A stretch of DNA of 64,000 bases from Adiantum capillus-veneris (taxonomy: Eukaryota; Streptophyta; Polypodiopsida; Polypodiales; Pteridaceae): positions 34,267,969-34,331,968 of the forward strand of contig CM043942.1 of assembly GCA_014529385.2 (NCBI GenBank). The letters run 5' to 3'. Below, one piece after another: positions 56,991 through 64,000 of this stretch (the first letter of the stretch is position 1; every line of letters begins with the position of its first letter). Below the pieces are notes generated by a model that was given only the letters and a program-made list of their open reading frames with translations, had not been told where the DNA came from and searched no databases. The position numbers and the translations under genes were made by a program.

Positions 56991-58880
56991 TGTGCAGATT
57001 TGAAGAGTACCAGCTATCTGGTGAAGCAGGTTTCATGGTACAAAGTTTTGTTTTCTAGATTTATCCTTAGTCAGGAGAGTTTTGGTTATGCATTCAATAA
57101 GATTACATGGTTGGCTTCCAGTTGACTTCTTTGGACAATTGATGAAGTATCTTTACATCTTTTGAGTTGGTTCTGCTGCCAAAACTTGAGGTAAAGGACT
57201 TGACGACCATTCTGTGTGCAGACAGAGTAAGGCATACTTGAGCTTGACAGGGTTCCTTAAAGAGAGCTTAATGGTCAAGCCGTGTGCATCATTAACTGGA
57301 GCACTTGAGTTTGGCGGGGTTCTCTAAACAAGTTATCCATGATTGAATGCTTTGAAGATACGGAAGATACAGTTCATAGATTTTTGATGGACAGCTATTG
57401 AATGATTAAGCTAAAACATTGATGATAGGGTATAAGCCTTATTTCATTTTTATATGTTTACCAGTTACGTGAGTCTGATGATGGGTAAGGAGCTTAACGT
57501 ACCTGTAGCAGATGCATATTGAAGTGTTGTTGGCACAGACCGGAGGCTGTGAAGGTTCAGAGGGGGTGGATGTCGTGCAGCTCCGCTGCCATGATGAGAA
57601 AAAGAGCAGATAAATGCAAGCTAAGCTTCTTTGAAGCCTACACATTTAGTGAGCAGTGATCAAGGCTTGATAACAGGTCAAGTTTAATGATTAATGTATG
57701 CCAGATGCGGCTTAAAAGGGCCAACAGATACCTCAATGATTCCAAAAATGATTATGCTTGAAGTGAGCACAGATGAGAGTTTATGGTCTAGAACTATAGT
57801 GCTTGAATTTCTCTACCGGCTTGTCTTTATGGCTCGTTGATTGGAGCCACGGTGAAGAAATTATGGCACTTTGAAGTTTAAGTTGATTGTAGATCCGTAC
57901 CGGATTGGGCAACTGCAGCTGATGTGACATAATTGAAATGAATTCACGGGGCTGAAGTGCTCAATTTCTAGAGCCGTCGGTCTTTTCAGATCGATGATCG
58001 GGTTTACGGTTGCCAAGTTATTGGCCCCGTTAAAGATTTACCAGGGGCCGGTTTCGTACCAGTCCGGTCCGCTCGATCGGAGTGCTATATGATAGTTTTT
58101 GGGGTTTAACCGGGCTGCTCTAGAATAGAGTACAATTAAAAGATCCATAAGTGCTTCAGGAGCATTGTGTTCGGAATGTCGTCTCTTGGAATGCAATGAT
58201 TGCGGGATAAACCCAACAGAAGTAGGGCAAGGAAGCTGGCTATTTTCAAAGACAAGGTCTCCCTCAAAATGCAACTACCTATATTAGCATCTTGAAGCAT
58301 GTGGCATTGTGCAAGATGCTGATACGAGAAGTTAAACCCTTGATGAGATTGTTCGATAGGCGCTGCTAGGGAAGATGAAGTGTTTGGCAGTTCCTTAATC
58401 GATAAGTACGCCCAAATGTAATGCCCTTAGTAAGTGGCCGCCTGCCCAAATGAAATTTATGGCCGATATGTATGCCAAATGTGGTTCCCTACAAGGGCGC
58501 CGCCCAAATAAATAAAAGAATAAGCCGCCCAATATAAGGAGCAAAGGGTCTTCCACTATGAGCCCAAAGGTAAGTGAGTGTAAAAACAAAAGAAAAGAAG
58601 GAAAGCATGGACGTTCAGCAGCGAGAATGAAGGCGCAGGGCAGAGAAATCGATCGTAGCGGCCACGGACCTCCAAAAATGAGCGCGATGGAGAGACGAGA
58701 GTTGCTCAGCTAGCAGGGGCGATGCCGTTCGGAGCCAATTGTGGCGCATTTCATGCTGGTCACCGTTCGGGCTTGCCACATCATAGTGCCCGTTCCTGTG
58801 CCACGTCAGGAGCGGCAGCGCTATTGAAGGGAAGGGGCACACTAATAATAGGGGATTTTGCATGAGATTCAGAAGGGAAG
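56991..58880. other. Unassigned interior and GC-richer stretch
   Basis: No domain is recognised. GAGCTTGACAGGGTTCC and GAGTTTGGCGGGGTTCT near 57,240-57,320 are related repeats. From about 57,840 base composition rises in G+C, and several 60-80-codon frames appear on both strands without a convincing start or family. Confidence 0.35.
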
Positions 58881-59057
58881 CAAATGAAGATTGAGGAGGA
58901 AGGGCCTTTGGAATGAGAAGGATGGCAAGTCAACGAGAACTGGGAGAAAACCAAGGGGATGGCATGCAAGTGAAAAAATGAGGGCAGGAAGGCAAGGAAG
59001 CAAAAAGGCAAGGAAGGAGCTCTCTCTCGATCTCCGCCTCAGGCAAGGAGCTAAGGG

Positions 59058-59136
59058 CCAAGAAGGGAGAGCCCTCTCTCTCAATCTCTAATCTAAGCAA
59101 GGCGAGGAGAAATGAGGAGGATAAGCAAGGGAGATC
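59058..59136. repeat. 79-bp direct repeat, right copy
   Basis: Matches 56,010-56,088. The purine-rich GGGCCAAGAAGGGAGAG before and within it could be a polypurine tract and LTR start, but the DNA to its right does not continue like the left copy. Confidence 0.85.
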
Positions 59137-59189
59137 ATTCCCCGAGCCTGAGCCTTGGCCCAGGCCTCATCCCTCAGTCTTATGATATA

Positions 59190-59212
59190 GTATAGAACTA
59201 CTATATATATAA
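59190..59212 (+). promoter_or_regulatory. TATA-box-like site
   Basis: ACTATATATATAAAGACTAG lies 400 bp upstream of a gag-like frame and may be the promoter of an LTR whose edges were not found. Confidence 0.35.
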
Positions 59213-59611
59213 AGACTAGACCCTCAAATGAAGGGAGGCCATGTGGGACAAGTCCTTCAAGTCCTCCACCCTTCTCATCACACTTACCCCTTGAACTTAC
59301 TAATTTTAGCCTACTTTTCGACTAGAAAAAGACTATTTTTAGTATATTGACGGCTTTACGTAACCGAAGTGGGGGCTGTAAATCATGAAACTCCCTCTAA
59401 CCAAGACTTTTATTTTGAGCTATGACACACTATATTCTGCGGCTTGGTTAGAAAAAAAGACAAGAAAAATTAAATCGAGAGTAAATCCGGGTTGCAAAAT
59501 ACCCAAAAAACTAGGTGAGCGGCCTTTACAGGTACTCACCAACACTTCTAGAGTGTTGAAGTCACATGTACCTATGCTTTGGGCGTGTGCTAGAGGATGA
59601 TCAAATAGAGA

Positions 59612-60037
59612 TTGCTCCCTTTACGCAGGCAACCATTATTCCTTCACATTACCCAAGGTAGTACCACTAAGGACCCACATATTGCATCTAGTGACTCTTC
59701 CTCTGACTACGACATCATGGAAGGTTACTCGATGTCCAATCCCGATAGTCCAAGCCAAGACATGCATTCCATGGGTCCACGGTCCGGGATGAGTGTGTTT
59801 AGCCGCTTGAAAGAGACTCTTAGTAGAGCCACTCCCTCTAAACATGGAGCTAGCGATGTAAATGAAGCGGGTGGGGAAGTAAATTCACCATTCATGACCA
59901 ATGTAGACCCCATGCTCCTGGAGAGTGTGCATGTGAATACTCCATTCACTGCACCCCCTGACTCTTTAGAGCTATTCTCCTTCGAGGTTATATTACCTGA
60001 TGGTAGAAGCCTTGCAAAAGTGCAAGAGGTTGACTAA
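59612..60037 (+). pseudogene. Gypsy gag N-terminal frame
   Basis: A frame of about 141 codons, probably starting at an internal ATG (MEGYSMSNPDSPSQDMHSMG, near 59,717). It contains Ser/Pro-rich text and FSRLKETLSRATPSKHG. It has no known domain, but it precedes gag in the same strand and is followed by stops. Confidence 0.45.
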
Positions 60038-60885
60038 TATATCCTTGCAGCTAGGAAAAGGAGATTGAAAGCTTACACAAGGCAGAGAAACGGAGAGAGC
60101 TAAAGGCAAAGGCCCCTATATCATCATCCATGCTAGTCAGCAATCAAGTGCTCTTGAATTAGCAACCACTAAGGGTCAAACCATAGGGAACCACATTGCA
60201 TCTAGTTGAAAGGACACCCCTAGCACCTCAATCCTAGATGGAGTGTTTCTAAATGAAAACTAGGAGTATGAACTACAAACAAAGACTTGAACTGACCTAT
60301 ACACAGGTCATACCTGGATTTTTTAGATGTCTTACAATCCACATTGGGTGCTATGAGCATAGAGGAGCAACAACAAAGAGTTTGTGATGTCATTCATAGG
60401 GTTATTGAGCTGGAGAGGCAGAACAAAGGGATCCACATGCCTTCAACGGGTCTCATGAGATTCTTGGATACAGGGAAGGCTAAGCAACCAACTTTATCAC
60501 AAATGGAGACTCCCTAGGTAGCTCAATGGATCCTCCATAGGTTATTTCACCCTCAGGGAGTTCACTATGTGTAAAACTACCAGATCACGTGCGTACGAGA
60601 CATGTTTGTAAAACCCCTTATCTATGAATTTTGTTAAGAATATAATGTACCCTTTTCTTTTAAAATCTATAAGTTTTTTTCAAATTTGAAAAAATAATTC
60701 CCTTTTCTATATATATTTTTGTAAGTTTCAAGAACTTTAAATACCCTTCTCTTGAACTCACGTGATAGGTTATATTTTTATTAGGTGACCTCCCCGGGAT
60801 TTCACCGGGGGTCTCAATACAATCTGAGCCCACGAGTGATAGCTTTACTTTTCCAAGTTTATCTCACCTTTCTCTTGATGACACC
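60038..60885 (+). other. Unassigned stretch inside the gypsy element
   Basis: Degraded sequence with stops in all frames. At 60,788-60,813 CCCCGG and CCGGGG flank ATTTCA-like bases, giving a GC-rich hairpin in otherwise AT-rich DNA. Confidence 0.35.
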
Positions 60886-62169
60886 ATGGCTACCATGCCT
60901 ACCCCAGTGATGGGCATGACAAAAAACACACCATGGACCTCATTTATTAGTAAGGAACCACTACATGGTGGCCCAATGCCTACAACAATACCTACAAGTG
61001 TCTATCAATCATATACACCTATGTACCCTCGTGCTCATGTAGCTCCTCACCCTCCCATTATTTCAAAAACTTATACTCCACGACCACAACATCCAAGAGC
61101 TTATTTCAAAGAGATCATACCAGCTGGCATTAGCATGTCACATCCCACGTCTGTTATGCCCAAGGCTACACATATGATCTTTGGGGCGCCACATGGCACA
61201 ACATGTACCCAACGTGGAACCCAAGGGCTTCATATATTCCAAACCTAATGCCAAACCCCATTCCACATGCAGTCCCAAGAGTGCTTGTCCCCATTATACC
61301 TGCTCACTTGGGTAACTTGGCAATATTTTCTCAAGCTATCGGTCAATCCATTGCGGAAAATATGCGTAACACACCTAATAGAGAGCCTAGAAGTAAGGTA
61401 GTACAAATAGCCAAGCTCACACAAGAATTTAGTGGAGACGAGGATGTAATAAAGCATATCAAAGTATTTAAACAAAATATGCAATTCTCTAGGAGAACAC
61501 AATGATCTACATAAGAGTAATGCTTTAAGCCCGACCTTGAGTGGGAAGGCTGGGGATTGGTATAGGATCCTAAGGGTGGAACAAAAAGCGATTTACCCTA
61601 CTCCTAGGAGATTGTTCTTGAAAGAGTACATACTAGAGGGAGTGCTTTGGGGTGTAGCCTCTCAGCTCCAAAAAACCCAACGAGAGGAAGGAGAGTCCGT
61701 GAGAGACTTTATTAGTAGTTTGAAGCATTTGAATTCTTGTTGTAATCCAAAGGAGCGCTTCAATAATAACCAATTGTTTTATAGATTCATTAGGGGACTA
61801 CGACATGAGGATATATACAATGGCCTAGTCATTAGAGGTATCACCACTTGGGAAGCAGTCACCACCAATGCGATCCAATTGGAGGATAATTTAATGATTC
61901 AAGGAGAAAGAGTGTTTGTTGAGCCTAAATCTACTAGCTTGCAAGCAATGAGGCATGAGCCAATGACCATAAAGCCTATTACTAAAGAGCCAAAGATATC
62001 TGAGATGACTTTAGCAGATCTCACCAAGGACATTCAAGAAATAGACAATTGTGCTCCACAAAACAACCATATGTATCTAAAAAGGGAGCAACAATGGTGC
62101 TCAGTTTTCTATGGTCCACATAGTACCAATGAATGCCCTATGTTTAGAGTAAAATCTAATGGGAATTGA
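60886..62169 (+). pseudogene. Gypsy gag (Pro-rich N-terminus and capsid)
   Basis: ATG 60,886 opens a Pro/Thr/His-rich domain (MPTTIPTSVYQSYTPMYPRA). After two frame changes come VVQIAKLTQEFSGDEDVIKH and the capsid (GDWYRILRVEQKAIYPTPRR, EEGESVRDFISSLKHLNSCC, LFYRFIRGLRHEDIYNGLVI). It ends at a stop at 62,169 within a zinc-binding region (CSVFYGPHSTNEC). Confidence 0.8.
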
Positions 62170-62966
62170 AATGCATGTGGGAGGTATGGTCATCAAGTCA
62201 AGGATTGCATAGTATTTAAACGCACGATGGCTAATAGACCAACCTTAGCATGGACGAACACACCTTGAGTGCCTGCATTGATGTCAGCCCCACCTTTGAA
62301 CAACCATCACAACACATGGTCCCTAGGGCCCAAAATGTTGTTCAAACAACACCATTACCACCTCCTGTGTTAGGACCGCAACCCCCACATCCAAGAATCA
62401 CTTCTATGAATCAAGTGGACTGTGAGTGATCTATTGCTTGTGTCAATTACAAGGATGAGTTAGACCCTAATATTGCCTATGGGATTGATGCACTTAAAGA
62501 AAGTACACAATACTACATGGAGGACTATTGGGGACAATACTACATGGAAGCCTATTGGGGACAAGTCAAGCCTGTCTATCAAGTAGGTGCTCTTGCGGCA
62601 AGAGGCTAAAATATCAATATCACTGCCAAGAGACCACCTCTTCAATGCTACGAGTGTGGGGGTCCACATCGTGTAGCCAAGTGTCCTATTAGATTACAAA
62701 AAAATTCCACACTAATGCAAACCAATCAAGCAAGCACATCTACAATGCGGATACTCATGTGTAATCAATGTGGCATAGATCATTTGATTGCCCAATGTTC
62801 TAATAATCCAAATGCGCCAAAGATCACTCCACTGAACTTAATTGAGGTTACCAAGGAGCCATCACAAAGCACACCTGTGGTACCAATAAATGTACTCACA
62901 CGATCGATGCTCCAAAATCAAAATTATATTCTTGAAGAAAGAGGCACATCATATTTCCCAATCTGA
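62170..62966 (+). pseudogene. Nucleocapsid region with three further zinc knuckles
   Basis: After the stop: ACGRYGHQVKDC (first Cys lost), then CYECGGPHRVAKC at 62,646-62,684 and CNQCGIDHLIAQC at 62,760-62,798. Both latter motifs have three residues between Cys and His, unlike the usual four, as do the knuckles at 45.7 kb. This suggests the two elements belong to one lineage. Frames shift between them. Confidence 0.7.
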
Positions 62967-63800
62967 GAAGAAGGAGAAAACACAAAGGACGAGATCGCAA
63001 AAAGCAACGAAGTCAGACCCTAGTTCAAAGACCAACATAGAGAGTGGTGACAATTCCGTATATATGAACGACGCTGAAGAGGATTCTAATTTAGGTGAGA
63101 CCATGGAGACTAAACGACCATTAACAAAGAAACAAACAAGGAAGATTGTCATGAGCCACAATGGCCAGGACCCAAGAAGAAGATAGGAACTTACCCAAAC
63201 CCTATAGAGGAGATCGAGAGATTCAAGCAATTAATGGGTTTGGTAGAAGAGACCCAAAGGGATCTAGAGCCAACACCTAGGAAGATCCAAATTATCGACA
63301 CAGTGTTCCCTACGCAAAATCAACCTCACAAAGACCATAGACCACTAGCCATACCTAGTGTCATCCAAGAAGAAAGTGACTTTAAGTCATTGGGAGGTGG
63401 GCGTACTCCATTCTTGTTGGAGAGAATGTTTACAGAGGGATTACTTGACCCTATCAAAGAAATGGAGATCCCATCTTCCCCATGTCAAGGGACTGAAGCC
63501 CAAAAAGTGCCATTAAATATTACCAAATTGATGGATTTGAGATTTCCTCAATGGAGAAATGAAAGTTGAGCTACCACAATTTGCACAAATGGATGGAGCT
63601 AGGGAGGTGCCAATAGAGGAGGAACACTTAGATATACAACCCAACCTAGATGAGAAATCTGATGTTGAAATACCTGTTAACAAGTTGGGACAATACTTTG
63701 AAGGCAATGAATCCAATGCGACCATACCAATCATAACCAAGGGATTAACTATTGGAAGTGTGTCGCTATGGGGGGTGATGTCGTGCAGTCATGGTGATGC
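62967..63800 (+). pseudogene. Gag-protease spacer, element continues past window
   Basis: Lys/Glu-rich frames (62,890-63,186, 63,234-63,569 and 63,559-63,810) with a repeated NKLGQYFEGNE/NKVGEYYEGED-like motif, also seen in the spacer at 44.2 kb. No protease core is reached before the (GA)n tract. Confidence 0.55.
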
Positions 63801-63809
63801 AGAATTGCA

Positions 63810-63813
<4 letters not shown>

Positions 63814-63881
<68 letters not shown>
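63814..63881. repeat. (GA)n microsatellite
   Basis: About 68 bp of GA near the right end of the window. Confidence 0.97.
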
Positions 63882-63884
<3 letters not shown>

Positions 63885-64000
63885 CACAATTGGAAAAACA
63901 ACTACACAATATGCTTGATTGATTTCTTTGTAAAAACAAAACTTACATAATATGTCAATACTTGCCATGCAAACTCAAAAGGTAACTAAGTCTCATCTGC

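Noticed and set aside
58595-59090. GC-richer overlapping ORFs on both strands
   Set aside because: No consistent codon pattern, domain or start; frames overlap on both strands and repeat the CTCTCTC/GGCAAGGA words.
63559-63918. 119-codon ORF ending in a long Arg-Glu run
   Set aside because: The Arg-Glu run is the translation of the (GA)n microsatellite, not a protein domain.

Overview
The window looks like nuclear DNA of a land plant with a large, repeat-rich genome. Supporting signs are nested Ty3/gypsy and Ty1/copia elements, plant-type primer-binding sites (tRNA-iMet and tRNA-Asp), a 5'-truncated LINE, a foldback MITE, long (CT)n/(GA)n tracts, and one intron-containing host gene. A gymnosperm or fern would fit the repeat density, but the sequence alone does not settle the lineage. 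No rRNA, tRNA gene, CRISPR array or bacterial operon was seen. Host content is one apparently intact gene (a membrane-anchored cyclophilin, 33.1-38.3 kb, minus strand, 4 exons) and one dead receptor-kinase fragment (9.2-10.0 kb).

Layout. 0-3.2 kb: hairpin-forming repeats, a broken gypsy gag, an LTR-like promoter with a short gag-like ORF, and a segment of unknown origin. 3.2-8.7 kb: minus-strand gypsy element lacking its 3' end (int, RNase H, RT, protease, gag, PBS, 5' LTR). 9.2-10.0 kb: LRR receptor-kinase pseudogene, abutting a copia gag, PBS and LTR (9.9-11.4 kb, minus). 11.4-19.9 kb: a second minus-strand gypsy element (int to 5' LTR), split in its protease by a compact gag-only copia element at 13,825-16,693 with a perfect TAGCA target duplication. 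20.6-30.3 kb: a complete minus-strand non-autonomous LTR element with an AAGGG duplication, tRNA-Asp PBS, polypurine tract, one degenerate ORF, and a 5' leader built of 287-bp tandem repeats and near-perfect palindromes. 31.2-32.0 kb: gag remnants. 33.1-38.3 kb: the cyclophilin gene, whose first intron holds a copia solo LTR (TGCTC duplication). 38.8-39.1 kb: MITE. 39.2-40.7 kb: LINE fragment. 43.3 kb: a mutated PBS. 43.7-51.1 kb: a minus-strand gypsy element whose LTR, PBS and palindromic leader match the non-autonomous element, making it the likely autonomous relative. 51.5-56.0 kb: plus-strand gypsy element with an internal gag-RT deletion. 56.0-59.1 kb: LTR/PBS element between 79-bp direct repeats. 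59.6-64 kb: plus-strand gypsy gag with several zinc knuckles.

The most unusual signal is the palindrome array (core AGACATCCTA / TAGGATGTCT) in the untranslated leader of two related elements. It reaches a perfect 26-bp palindrome at 49,624-49,649. All function and family statements come from reading motifs by eye; no database search was run.
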